Assembly (NCBI RefSeq): GCF_002482385.1
Contig: NZ_DLFW01000002.1
Span: 124,001 to 188,000, forward strand
Source: Dysgonomonas sp. UBA7710
Lineage (GTDB): Bacteria > Bacteroidota > Bacteroidia > Bacteroidales > Dysgonomonadaceae
Direction: 5' to 3'
DNA: 64,000 nucleotides
Below are positions 16,398-24,631 of the stretch, in pieces. Every line of letters starts with the position of its first letter. The stretch's first letter is position 1. A program made the translations under genes and the position numbers. The notes beneath the pieces are model-generated. The model searched no databases. It was given only the letters and a program-made list of their open reading frames with translations, and was not told the DNA's origin.

Positions 16398-16430
16398 CAA
16401 GCCGTTAAGCATTTTTAATCTAACGGCTTG
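16398..16430 (-). terminator. Terminator of the TonB-dependent receptor gene
   Basis: Perfect 10-bp stem CAAGCCGTTA (16398-16407) / TAACGGCTTG (16421-16430) with a 13-nt loop, just past the stop of the minus-strand receptor gene at 16441. On the minus strand it is followed by a short T-containing stretch (cctgctttta). Confidence 0.7.
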
Positions 16431-16440
16431 TCTATGTTAA

Positions 16441-18729
16441 TTATATGGAGCTAATTTTCAGTCCGATAAAGAATGTGCGGGGCAGTGACGGCCCGTAGAT
16501 ATATTCCGAGTCCCTGTTTGGTCCTCTGTCATAATCTTTCTGTATCTGGTTAAACATGTTCTGTATCCCTCCGTTGATCTCGATTTTATTTGTTGAGTTG
16601 ATATTGAAGAAGTAAGATAATTTGATTGTTGTATCAAAGAAACTCTTTGTCTTTACCGTTTCATCCCTTGTTACACCCTCTGCTCCGGCAAAGTGGGGTG
16701 TGAGCATAGAGCCTGTATATACTCCTGACAGGGATATGGCATAACTCTTCTTCGGAGTCGCTGTTGCAGAAAGGAATCCGTATGTATCCGGCGAACGCAG
16801 CATTCTTTTTACGGGTGCTACATAGTCTTCTCCCGACCAGCTTACAGGTTCTGTATACCGGCTTTTCTGCCAAGTGAAGCCACCTTGCAACTCGAGCCAG
16901 TTTATTGGTTGTATGGTGCTTTCCAGATTCAATCCGTATACATATGCCCCATCACCGTTCCGCCGCGTCATTATTGTATTTCCGGCAGCATCTGTTCCTG
17001 TTTCTTCGACAATGAATACCCTGTTTATTTTGGTATAAAATCCTTCCAGAAGAAAATAGGAATATATCTTTTCGTTGTAAAGGCTGAAATCAATACCTCC
17101 GTTTACGGAGTTCGAATATTCCCTTTTCAGGTTTTCTCCCAGTTGGGTAATGGTTGCACTACCTCCTATAACGGGTATATCCAGATCCGAGGCAATGATC
17201 TCAGGGGCACGGTACCCCATCGAATACGCTGCTCTCAGATTGGTATTTTCTCCAATACGGTAACGGATGCTGCTTCTGGGAATGATATTGATATTGTCCA
17301 GCTTATTGTGTTTATCTCCCCGCAGACCGACAATGAAAGTCAGGTTGTCGTCTCTCCATTCATTCTGAACGTAGAGGCTGCTTATGTTTTTTATTTGCTT
17401 CACATTGCGGCTATGTATCGTGTCGTGGAGGTTTGTATATTCCTGAGTGAATCCGGCTGTGAACTTAGCCGGCATAAAGAGGAATTTATCCATATTTATT
17501 TCATAACGGACTGTGCCGGTCAATGCCAGTTCCGAAGTATTTCCATATCCATCAGGGTCGTATCCTCCCCCATAGTAGCTATCCCGTCCGGTCTTTTGGG
17601 CTGACAGGTTGATAGTAAGCTTCTTTTTGTTGTCTTCGCTTGAATGAGTATATCCGGCGCTACCCGAATGTATCCTGTAATCAGTTGTTTCGGCAATCAG
17701 TGCTTCATGGGGGGGACGGCTCATATTGTCCCCGCCACGGCGATATTCGGAAATATAATGATACTCCAGTGTAAACTTATCATGTAAGTTCGGTTTGGAG
17801 AAAGAACGGAAACCGATAGATGAAGCCCTGTTCTTTCCTATCTCCGAAAAACCGTCTCCATTAGCGTCCCAGGGGTTGCGGTTACGCATATTTGCAAACA
17901 GGGATATACCCGACTTCTTAGAGCGGTCTACAAAAGATGAATTGAGGGAGAGGATATTATCCACCGATTTTCCATCTATGAGTGACATATTATATTTTGC
18001 CTGATATGAATTTTTTTCGGGTTCTTTTGTTATAATATTTATAACTCCGCCGATTGCATTAGCTCCATATAGCACAGAGCCTCCCCCACGCACAACTTCG
18101 ACCTGTTCTATCATGTTGGCCGGTAATTGTTCCAGTCCATACATTGTAGATAATGAACTGAATACAGGTTGTCCGTCAATTAACATCTGAGAATATTGTC
18201 CCTCTAGTCCGTTAATCCGTACTTCCTGTGTTCCGCAATTCTGGCAGTTTGTTTCTACTCTCAGTCCCGGCATATAGTTCAACCCTTGCGAAAGAGAATT
18301 GGAATTGGTCGCTTCAAATGTCTTGGTTGTCAGCTGGTTTACAACTATGGGCGACATTTGCCTGTTGAGACTTCGGGCAGAAGCTGTAATCATTATTTCG
18401 CCGAGCAATTGATTTTCGGGTTCTATATAAAGGGAAATGTTTTTGACAGAGTTTTTCTCTATTGTGACTCCTTGTTTCAGCGGTGAATATCCAATATACT
18501 GTGTCGCTACGATGTACGTTCCTGCCGGAATATCTTCTATGGAGAAATGTCCCGATTCATCTGTTACCGTAGTTATTTGGGTGCCTTCTATTGAGATTGT
18601 TACACCCGGTAAATGTTCATCTGTCTGTCCGTCCAGTACATGGCCTTTGAGAGATGATCTGTTTGTCTGTTGAGCTATAATCCCAACAACATAAAATATA
18701 TAGAATGATAAGAGTATAATCTTTTTCAT
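16441..18729 (-). CDS. TonB-dependent outer-membrane receptor with N-terminal carboxypeptidase-D-like domain
   Basis: A 762-residue receptor with a signal peptide (MKKIILLSFYIFYVVGIIAQQ). A CarboxypepD_reg-like domain spans residues 25-105 (GHVLDGQTDEHLPGVTISIEGT), a plug domain about 115-235 (EVRINGLEGQYSQMLIDGQP, EVVRGGGSVLYGANAIGGVINII), then a 22-strand-type barrel ending FFIGLKISSI. It is closer to ferric-siderophore/cobalamin/metal receptors than to SusC (no SusD partner, smaller size). A CxxC pair (Cys162, Cys165, in ETNCQNCGTQ) sits in the plug; such plugs are common in Bacteroidetes receptors linked to metal uptake (recollection, not shown here). The His-rich protein gene lies upstream on the same strand. 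Confidence 0.92.
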   Translation of the reverse strand: MKKIILLSFYIFYVVGIIAQQTNRSSLKGHVLDGQTDEHLPGVTISIEGTQITTVTDESGHFSIEDIPAGTYIVATQYIGYSPLKQGVTIEKNSVKNISLYIEPENQLLGEIMITASARSLNRQMSPIVVNQLTTKTFEATNSNSLSQGLNYMPGLRVETNCQNCGTQEVRINGLEGQYSQMLIDGQPVFSSLSTMYGLEQLPANMIEQVEVVRGGGSVLYGANAIGGVINIITKEPEKNSYQAKYNMSLIDGKSVDNILSLNSSFVDRSKKSGISLFANMRNRNPWDANGDGFSEIGKNRASSIGFRSFSKPNLHDKFTLEYHYISEYRRGGDNMSRPPHEALIAETTDYRIHSGSAGYTHSSEDNKKKLTINLSAQKTGRDSYYGGGYDPDGYGNTSELALTGTVRYEINMDKFLFMPAKFTAGFTQEYTNLHDTIHSRNVKQIKNISSLYVQNEWRDDNLTFIVGLRGDKHNKLDNINIIPRSSIRYRIGENTNLRAAYSMGYRAPEIIASDLDIPVIGGSATITQLGENLKREYSNSVNGGIDFSLYNEKIYSYFLLEGFYTKINRVFIVEETGTDAAGNTIMTRRNGDGAYVYGLNLESTIQPINWLELQGGFTWQKSRYTEPVSWSGEDYVAPVKRMLRSPDTYGFLSATATPKKSYAISLSGVYTGSMLTPHFAGAEGVTRDETVKTKSFFDTTIKLSYFFNINSTNKIEINGGIQNMFNQIQKDYDRGPNRDSEYIYGPSLPRTFFIGLKISSI

Positions 18730-18745
18730 ATTGAATTATTTAGAG

Positions 18746-18792
18746 TCGATAATCCGGCTGCATGAATAAAAAATGCCGCTACAGATTATCGA
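18746..18792 (-). promoter_or_regulatory. Hairpin in the leader of the TonB receptor gene
   Basis: TCGATAATC (18746-18754) and GATTATCGA (18784-18792) are exact complements; an inner CGGC (18755-18758) / GCCG (18775-18778) pairing extends the stem with a bulge. It lies 17 bp upstream of the receptor start codon. It may be a transcription factor site or an mRNA leader structure. No metal-box consensus I know matches it. Confidence 0.5.
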
Positions 18793-18796
18793 TATA

Positions 18797-18873
18797 AGTG
18801 AAAGATAGTGTTGATAATACATTTTTTAAGCTAGCTACTTATTGCATTTGAAATAAATAGGTCTGTAGCCTTA
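18797..18873 (+). repeat. Dispersed leader element, copy C (orphan)
   Basis: A 77-bp copy starting AGTGAAAGATAGTGTTGAT and ending AAATAAATAGGTCTG plus TAGCCTTA. The terminal hairpin is degenerate (AGGTC-TGT-AGCCT: one wobble, one mismatch). Unlike other copies it points away from the nearest start codon: the next genes on both sides are on the minus strand. It lies in the 313-bp gap 18730-19042, which also holds imperfect inverted repeats at 18886-18911 (GGGTAAAC/GTTTACACC) and 18974-19000 (GGATTGAATAC/GTATCAATCC) but no gene. Confidence 0.65.
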
Positions 18874-19042
18874 GGTTATAAATTCGGGGTAAACAGTTAT
18901 TGTTTACACCTCTATTTTAATCTTTTCCGAAATTTTATCGAGAATAGATCGACCGTATGTTTATACAAGATTGGGATTGAATACAGAAGTGTATCAATCC
19001 TAAATTATGTTTCTTGAATCGAAGAAATATTGTTATTAAGAA

Positions 19043-19423
19043 TTACGATAATCTAGGTGGTGCCCTGAGACTGAAGTAAGCTACAACAGGAGGTGTAACT
19101 ATTTGTGGAGAGAGTTGTTTATATGTAACAATTTGTACAGGCTGAATTATTTCGCCTATATTATTATTCTCTAATGCTTCGAATGAGGCAAGGTTTGATA
19201 ACTGATTGAAAGTAAAGAAGCCCGCCGATGTATGATGATGGGTTTCGAAAGGTGGTGTCTGGCTGTCGTCTGCATCTTTTGCAAACTTATTATAGGGGTG
19301 GGAATGCACATATATAACCCCGTTGTAGACGTGTGTATGAATAAAATAAGAAACACAGCTAAAGTATCCTATATATAATAAGAGCAGTGCTTTAGCTGTA
19401 TTTCTTATCTGTTTTGCAGACAC
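19043..19423 (-). CDS. His-rich envelope protein upstream of the TonB receptor gene
   Basis: A 126-residue protein I cannot assign to a named family. One hydrophobic segment (residues 10-28, ALLLLYIGYFSCVSYF) acts as a signal anchor or signal peptide. Right after it come closely spaced histidines: His29, His31, His40, His42 (HTHVYNGVIYVHSHPY) and His62-64 in THHHT, all on the predicted periplasmic side. That pattern suggests metal binding, fitting a role next to a TonB-dependent receptor with a CxxC plug. It starts 29 bp after the DUF4270 gene. Metal specificity and function are inference. Confidence 0.7.
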   Translation of the reverse strand: MSAKQIRNTAKALLLLYIGYFSCVSYFIHTHVYNGVIYVHSHPYNKFAKDADDSQTPPFETHHHTSAGFFTFNQLSNLASFEALENNNIGEIIQPVQIVTYKQLSPQIVTPPVVAYFSLRAPPRLS

Positions 19424-19452
19424 GGTTATATTATGTTATCTGTTTCGTACTA

Positions 19453-20874
19453 TTAGTATTTACTGTATATAATAGACATTTTCATATCCTTCGGCTCTGT
19501 TCTTAATATGGCCGATGTCGGAAACATCTGATTGTACAGATCCGTTATCACATTGACAGTATATCCGCTCGAGTTTGTCGTTTGCGTATATGTAGCTGAT
19601 ACCGGAATAATAAGATATTTCAAGTCGGGAAGAGGCGATACCCCCTTCTCCTTGTAATATTTTGCATAGTGATTGATGACACTCGCCAGATTCCCAAAGT
19701 CATATGAATTGTTGGTCGAGGAACGGGTGGTTACAAAGCTGGTTTGCGCATCGTGTAATTTTCTGTTAAAGAAGAAATTCGGTAATGAGTCTTTGTTTAT
19801 AAACAGAACATCCGAAGGTCTGCTCAGACCCGATTCTGCTTCCTTTTCTGTATTTCCCAGTATTTTAAAGTTAGCAGCATTGATAACAGCATCTTTACCT
19901 GCACCTGCGACAGCTGCGTTCACGATAGCATCCAATGGAATCGTTACTTCCGTATACAGTCCGGCAGGAGTACTCATATATGTTTTGGTAGGCCATTCGT
20001 TATTGATAGGCTTTTCCAATTTGTTGTCTAGGATATTCATATCAGCCGGAGGTGAGTTTTTCACATGATTCATCTGTATAACTTCAGGTGTAACCGGAAG
20101 CCTGAATATACCGGCTACGGCAGAGTCGGCTGTATTTGCCGCGTTTTTAATCTGATATGTATAATGGATGTCAAATTCTGTATAGTCTACATTGATAATA
20201 CTTCCAGAACCGAAATTAGTAGTTACATATACGCCTTTGAAGAATTCTTTCAGGGCGTTGGAGTTTTTGAAAGTAGTGCTATCCGTTTTCCATTTTTCAT
20301 AAAAACGCTTACCTAATTCCAAATTGAGATTAGTCGAAATAGTTCTGATTCTGGTACTGCTGATGACAGTGTCGGGTACATCCTGTATAGAGAAAATGCT
20401 TTGTCCCAGTAATTTTTGCATGTCGCAGTAATTCTCAGGATCTATGCTTGTGAAGAAGAATGCTTTCAGCGATTTTGTTACTTCGTATACTGATAATCCC
20501 ATAGGCGATACAGTGTCTCCTGTAAAATATGTGAACTCTGTGTTCAACCTGACTGAATCAATGGTTATGCCCATTTTATTCGGATCCGCAAATGCTGAAT
20601 TTTCTGCACAGTAGAACTCACATAAGTAATCGGATTTTATCTTTCCGAATACAGGATCGGTATATTCTCCAAGTAAGCCGTACACAGTGCGCGCATATAC
20701 TGAATCGTTAAACGAACGGGTTACGGCAGTGAGGTTAAGGGTGTCGGATCCTACGAATATATCGTCACCGCCTGGTTGTATACTGCTACCGAGAGAGGTC
20801 AGGTCGTCATCACAAGCCACAAATGTTATCGTGGAAAGAGTGATCGCCAGAATCAATAATGTTTTAATTTTCAT
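19453..20874 (-). CDS. DUF4270 domain lipoprotein
   Basis: A 473-residue predicted lipoprotein (MKIKTLLILAITLSTITFVACDDD, lipobox FVAC). DUF4270 proteins are Bacteroidetes-specific, start with a short acidic segment after the Cys, followed by the L.S.T..VRTRTFSDSVYA-like block (here TAVTRSFNDSVYARTVYGLLGEYTDPVFG, residues around 50-78), and form surface or periplasmic beta-rich proteins of unknown function. The neighbouring glycogen-synthase-like gene and panC-panD beyond it form an order I remember from Bacteroides. It reads into the His-rich gene. Confidence 0.88.
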   Translation of the reverse strand: MKIKTLLILAITLSTITFVACDDDLTSLGSSIQPGGDDIFVGSDTLNLTAVTRSFNDSVYARTVYGLLGEYTDPVFGKIKSDYLCEFYCAENSAFADPNKMGITIDSVRLNTEFTYFTGDTVSPMGLSVYEVTKSLKAFFFTSIDPENYCDMQKLLGQSIFSIQDVPDTVISSTRIRTISTNLNLELGKRFYEKWKTDSTTFKNSNALKEFFKGVYVTTNFGSGSIINVDYTEFDIHYTYQIKNAANTADSAVAGIFRLPVTPEVIQMNHVKNSPPADMNILDNKLEKPINNEWPTKTYMSTPAGLYTEVTIPLDAIVNAAVAGAGKDAVINAANFKILGNTEKEAESGLSRPSDVLFINKDSLPNFFFNRKLHDAQTSFVTTRSSTNNSYDFGNLASVINHYAKYYKEKGVSPLPDLKYLIIPVSATYTQTTNSSGYTVNVITDLYNQMFPTSAILRTEPKDMKMSIIYSKY

Positions 20875-20971
20875 TCAAACTATTGTTAAATTCAATTTGG
20901 GGTTCAAATATCCAAAAAAATGCTGTTCTCAAGAAATAAAACAGCATTTTTCTATATTTATTTTAGATACT

Positions 20972-21778
20972 TTAAAGATTCTCGTAAAAATTATTGATGG
21001 CATCTACAGAAACGTCTAAATTGCCCGGATAAGGCAGGAATTTTTTTTCTGATTTATTTATGTTATCGAGTACGTTATTGTTCACATTTTCTTCACTTTG
21101 TATAACACCATCTGCATATTTTACGGCAAAGTTAGAAAGTGTTTCGTAATCTACAACACCTTTTAATGCTTCCACGTCTTTATCTTTTATTCCGTCAAAT
21201 TTTAGCTTGTCAATGAATTTATTGCTGAATGGTTGTTTAAAGTCATCATTGTATAAAGAATATACAATTTTCGAGTTCTTGAAGCAAGGATCGTCTGCGT
21301 AGGCTGTTTTTATGTATAGCCCTGTCAGTGCTGTCATCCATCCGTGACAATCTATTACATCAGGTATCCAACGCAGTTTTTTTATTGTTTCCAGCACGCC
21401 TCTTACATAGAAAATGCTGCGTTCATCATTATCGCTGAATTCTACATCCTTATCGTCGGCTATTGTATGCTTACGCTTAAAATAGTCGTCGTTATCTATG
21501 AAATAGATTTGCATCCGGGCAGCCTGTATAGACGCCACCTTGATGATTAGGGGATGATCGGTATCATCGATGATAAGATTCATGCCCGAAAGCCGTATTA
21601 CTTCATGAAGCTGATTCCGTCTTTCATTTATATTTCCGAATTTAGGCATAAATGTCCTGATTTCCTGTCCTTTTTCTTGTATAGCTTGAGGTAAGTATCT
21701 ACAATTTGTCGCAATTGGTGAATCAGGAAGATAAGGCGTTATCTCCTGTGTGATGTATAAAACTTTTTTTGTACCCAT
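20972..21778 (-). CDS. Short glycogen-synthase-like protein (GT5 N-terminal domain only)
   Basis: A 268-residue protein matching the starch/glycogen synthase catalytic N-domain (KKVLYITQEITPYLPDSPIA..CRYLPQAIQEKGQEIRTFMPKFGNI, then PDVIDCHGWMTALTGLYIKTAY) but ending where the second GT-B domain should begin. The usual ADP-glucose-binding Lys motif KTGGL is replaced (ITPYLPDSPIATN), and the second domain with its GLxPCGL-type site is absent, so ordinary synthase activity is unlikely. Similar short proteins beside panC are common in Bacteroidales, so this is probably an intact short form rather than a pseudogene. It is divergent from panC, sharing the 225-bp gap 21779-22003. Confidence 0.85.
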   Translation of the reverse strand: MGTKKVLYITQEITPYLPDSPIATNCRYLPQAIQEKGQEIRTFMPKFGNINERRNQLHEVIRLSGMNLIIDDTDHPLIIKVASIQAARMQIYFIDNDDYFKRKHTIADDKDVEFSDNDERSIFYVRGVLETIKKLRWIPDVIDCHGWMTALTGLYIKTAYADDPCFKNSKIVYSLYNDDFKQPFSNKFIDKLKFDGIKDKDVEALKGVVDYETLSNFAVKYADGVIQSEENVNNNVLDNINKSEKKFLPYPGNLDVSVDAINNFYENL

Positions 21779-22003
21779 TTAATTTACTCTCTTCTGAATT
21801 CGATTGAGAGTACAAAGATAATAAAAAAAAATCTTCTTTTTTGCAAACTTTGCTTCACAAAATATTGAATTCTCTCTTTTTACGGGGGATGAGTTGTGTT
21901 TTGATCTGTTTTATACGTTAAATTACAGAACAAAAATACAGGATTGTTTCGCCAATCCATAAATATTTACTTGCTTTGTATCCGTTTTTATTGATGTAAA
22001 TAA

Positions 22004-22861
22004 ATGGATTTGATTAAAACAACTCAGGGTGTGCGTAACAAAGTTACAGCCTTGCGTTCGGAAGGTAAAACGATTGGTTTGGTTCCCACTATGGGGGCTT
22101 TGCACGAGGGGCATCTCTCCCTTGTGAAAAAATGTATTGCCGACAACGATGTTTGCATTGTGAGCATCTTTGTAAACCCTACCCAGTTTAATAATAAGGA
22201 AGATCTTAAAAAATATCCGAGAAATCTGGAACGGGACTGTGAATATCTGAAATCGGTGGGGGTTGGTGTAATTTTTGCTCCCTCTGTAGATGAGGTTTAT
22301 CCGGAGCCGGATACCCGTCAATTCGATTTCGGACAACTTGATAAAGTGATGGAGGGCGAGCATCGTCCGGGCCATTTTAACGGAGTTGCCCAGGTGGTAA
22401 GCCGCCTGTTCGATATAGTGAAGCCGGACAGGGCATATTTCGGGGAAAAAGATTTTCAGCAACTGGCTATCATACGTGAGATGGTGAAACAGCTGAAGTT
22501 GGATATAAATATCGTCCCGATGCCTATTGTTAGGGAAGTCAGCGGACTTGCTCTAAGCAGCCGTAACGAACGATTGACTGCTACTCAGAAAGAGGTTGCA
22601 GTGAATATATCCAAGGTTCTGGCGGAAAGTAAGGAGTGGATGAAAACTAGTTCTGTAGAGGAGGTGATAAAGGCGGTAACAACTACACTGGACTCTTTTA
22701 CCGAACTGAAAGTTGAATATTACGAAATTGTGGATGGCTATACTTTACAGTCGGTAGCAGATTGGAAGGATAGTGATTATATAGTGGGTTGCATTGCTAT
22801 ATTTTGTGGCGAAGTGCGATTGATAGATAATATTATATATAAGGCGGATAGCCAAAATTAA
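22004..22861 (+). CDS. panC: Pantothenate synthetase
   Basis: A 285-residue enzyme that joins pantoate and beta-alanine with ATP to make pantothenate. Motifs: VPTMGALHEGHLSLV (residues 28-42, containing the HxGH ATP site), FVNPTQFNNKEDLKKYPR (pantoate binding), AYFGEKDFQQL, and LALSSRNERL (KMSKS-like). Length and layout are normal. It is followed 11 bp later by panD, whose product supplies beta-alanine, so both steps of one pathway are in one operon. Confidence 0.97.
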   Translation: MDLIKTTQGVRNKVTALRSEGKTIGLVPTMGALHEGHLSLVKKCIADNDVCIVSIFVNPTQFNNKEDLKKYPRNLERDCEYLKSVGVGVIFAPSVDEVYPEPDTRQFDFGQLDKVMEGEHRPGHFNGVAQVVSRLFDIVKPDRAYFGEKDFQQLAIIREMVKQLKLDINIVPMPIVREVSGLALSSRNERLTATQKEVAVNISKVLAESKEWMKTSSVEEVIKAVTTTLDSFTELKVEYYEIVDGYTLQSVADWKDSDYIVGCIAIFCGEVRLIDNIIYKADSQN

Positions 22862-22872
22862 GGGAACGAAAA

Positions 22873-23226
22873 ATGATTATAGAGGTTGTAAAATCGAAGT
22901 TACATCGTGTTACTGTAACCGAAGCCAACTTGAATTATATAGGAAGTATCACGATAGATGAAGATCTGATGGATGCTGTAAACCTGATTGAAGGTGAGAA
23001 AGTTCAGATTGTAAATAATAATAACGGTGAGCGTCTTGAGACTTATATTATAAAGGGAAAGCGAGGCTCGGGGGCTATCTGTCTGAATGGCGCAGCTGCC
23101 CGAAAGGTTCAGCCCGGAGATATTGTTATCATCATGTCATATGCATACATGGATTTTGAGGAAGCTAAGACTTTCAAGCCATGGGTTGCATTTCCCGATA
23201 CAAAAACAAACAAACTAATTAAATAA
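22873..23226 (+). CDS. panD: Aspartate 1-decarboxylase proenzyme
   Basis: A 117-residue pyruvoyl enzyme that converts aspartate to beta-alanine for pantothenate synthesis. The self-cleavage site is Gly24-Ser25 (NYIGSITID); Ser25 becomes the pyruvoyl group. The conserved Tyr and Arg/Lys region (ETYIIKGKRGSGAICLNGAAARKVQPGD) is present. Length is typical. Together with panC and the later coaD at 34.1 kb it belongs to coenzyme A synthesis. Confidence 0.97.
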   Translation: MIIEVVKSKLHRVTVTEANLNYIGSITIDEDLMDAVNLIEGEKVQIVNNNNGERLETYIIKGKRGSGAICLNGAAARKVQPGDIVIIMSYAYMDFEEAKTFKPWVAFPDTKTNKLIK

Positions 23227-23243
23227 AACTGACATTTTAAAGA

Positions 23244-23270
23244 TGCTAATAGCTATGTGCTAATAGCTAT
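23244..23270. repeat. 13-bp direct repeat between panD and the MATE gene
   Basis: TGCTAATAGCTAT occurs twice (23244-23256 and 23258-23270) separated by one base. The word resembles the AGCTTTTAGCT/TTAGCA blocks of the mosaic repeats. It lies just upstream of the MATE start codon at 23282. Confidence 0.7.
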
Positions 23271-23281
23271 CGGCCCGGATT

Positions 23282-24607
23282 ATGTATTCATACAAAGATA
23301 TATGGAAAGTAAGTTTGCCTATTATGTTAGGCTTGCTTGCTCAGAATATTGTTCAGATTACAGCTACTATTTTTCTTGGAAGAGTAGGAGAGGTTGAGCA
23401 AAGTGCGTCCGGATTGGCCGGTATCTACTATATCGCCTTTTTTACGCTTTGCTTCGGATTCAGTATCGGAGGCCAGATCATGATAAGTCGCCGTAATGGA
23501 GAGAAGAATTATAACAAGATTGGGAGTATTGTCATTCAGGGTATGATTTTTCTGGAACTTATAGCTTTAATACTCTTTGTTGGGTCTTCCCTCCTGAGCG
23601 AATATGTCCTTCCCCGTTTCATGGAATCGGAAAAGGTTTATGAGGCTGTGCATTCTTACCTCTCGTGGCGTATATATGGCTTTTTCTTTGCTTCCATAAA
23701 TGTTATGTTCCGGGCTTTCTATGTCGGTATAGCCCGTACGCCTGTGCTGACAATGAATGCGGTAGTAATGGCTGTGGTCAACTTTATAGGAGACTACGTT
23801 CTTATATTCGGTAAATTTGGTTTCCCCGAACTTGGAATAGAAGGGGCCGGTATTGCTGCCGTGATATCTGAAATAGCATCGGTGCTCTTCTTTGTAATAT
23901 ATACATTGAAGACAGTAGACCTCAAGAAATACGGGTTTATGAAAATGCGATTCAGATTCTCTATTGTAAAGAGTATCCTGAATATTTCATCTTTTACGAT
24001 GGTTCAGTATTTAATTTCCATGTCTACATGGTTCATATTCTTTATGGCGATGGAGCAGCATTCTTCACGGGCATTGGCTGTCACAAATATTGTCCGTAGT
24101 TTCTATATGCTTTTCTTTATCCCGATGAATGCTTTTGCAACGACGGCGAATACGCTTGTTGGTAATACGATGGGTGCAGGCAAGATAAAAGATGTAATAC
24201 CTCTTATCAAAAGAATTTGCTCGCTTAGTCTCGGAGTTATTCTTATTGTAATGTTGGTGACTGGCCTTGGTGCTGAATTCTGGATATCATTAATAGCCTC
24301 GCACGAAGATATATCATTGATACCCGAGTCGGTTACACCTTTGCTGGTTGTAGTATTTGCTTTGCCTATTTGTAGTTTGAGTACTGTGATATTTAATTCA
24401 ATTTCGGGTACGGGGAATACACGTGCCGCTTTGCAACTCGAAATAATAACATTGGTGTCATATGTCCTTTATATGTATTGGATAGTGATATATAAATCGG
24501 CATCAGTAGCGGTGTGCTGGACGGTGGAATACGTATATTGGGGAGGCTTGCTGTTGTTCTCATTCTTGTATCTGAAATATGCCAAATGGCAGCATAAGAT
24601 TGTGTAA
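23282..24607 (+). CDS. MATE family efflux transporter
   Basis: A 441-residue protein with 12 predicted membrane helices in two similar halves; the N-half has SLPIMLGLLAQNIVQITATIFLGRVG and the second half FTMVQYLISMSTWFIFFMAMEQ, both in the MATE/MatE pattern. Such proteins export drugs, organic cations or metabolites using a Na+ or H+ gradient. No regulator adjoins it. It converges with trmN6 (25-bp gap containing a weak 6-bp inverted repeat TAACCT/AGGTTA). Confidence 0.9.
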   Translation: MYSYKDIWKVSLPIMLGLLAQNIVQITATIFLGRVGEVEQSASGLAGIYYIAFFTLCFGFSIGGQIMISRRNGEKNYNKIGSIVIQGMIFLELIALILFVGSSLLSEYVLPRFMESEKVYEAVHSYLSWRIYGFFFASINVMFRAFYVGIARTPVLTMNAVVMAVVNFIGDYVLIFGKFGFPELGIEGAGIAAVISEIASVLFFVIYTLKTVDLKKYGFMKMRFRFSIVKSILNISSFTMVQYLISMSTWFIFFMAMEQHSSRALAVTNIVRSFYMLFFIPMNAFATTANTLVGNTMGAGKIKDVIPLIKRICSLSLGVILIVMLVTGLGAEFWISLIASHEDISLIPESVTPLLVVVFALPICSLSTVIFNSISGTGNTRAALQLEIITLVSYVLYMYWIVIYKSASVAVCWTVEYVYWGGLLLFSFLYLKYAKWQHKIV

Positions 24608-24631
24608 GAGATATAACCTGCTTATTATAGG

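Noticed and set aside
16885..17604. A 239-codon plus-strand open frame
   Set aside because: Antisense to the TonB-dependent receptor barrel region; no promoter and no family resemblance.
20972..21778. Glycogen synthase pseudogene
   Set aside because: The frame is clean with normal start and stop, and short forms of this length next to panC are, to my recollection, usual in Bacteroidales.
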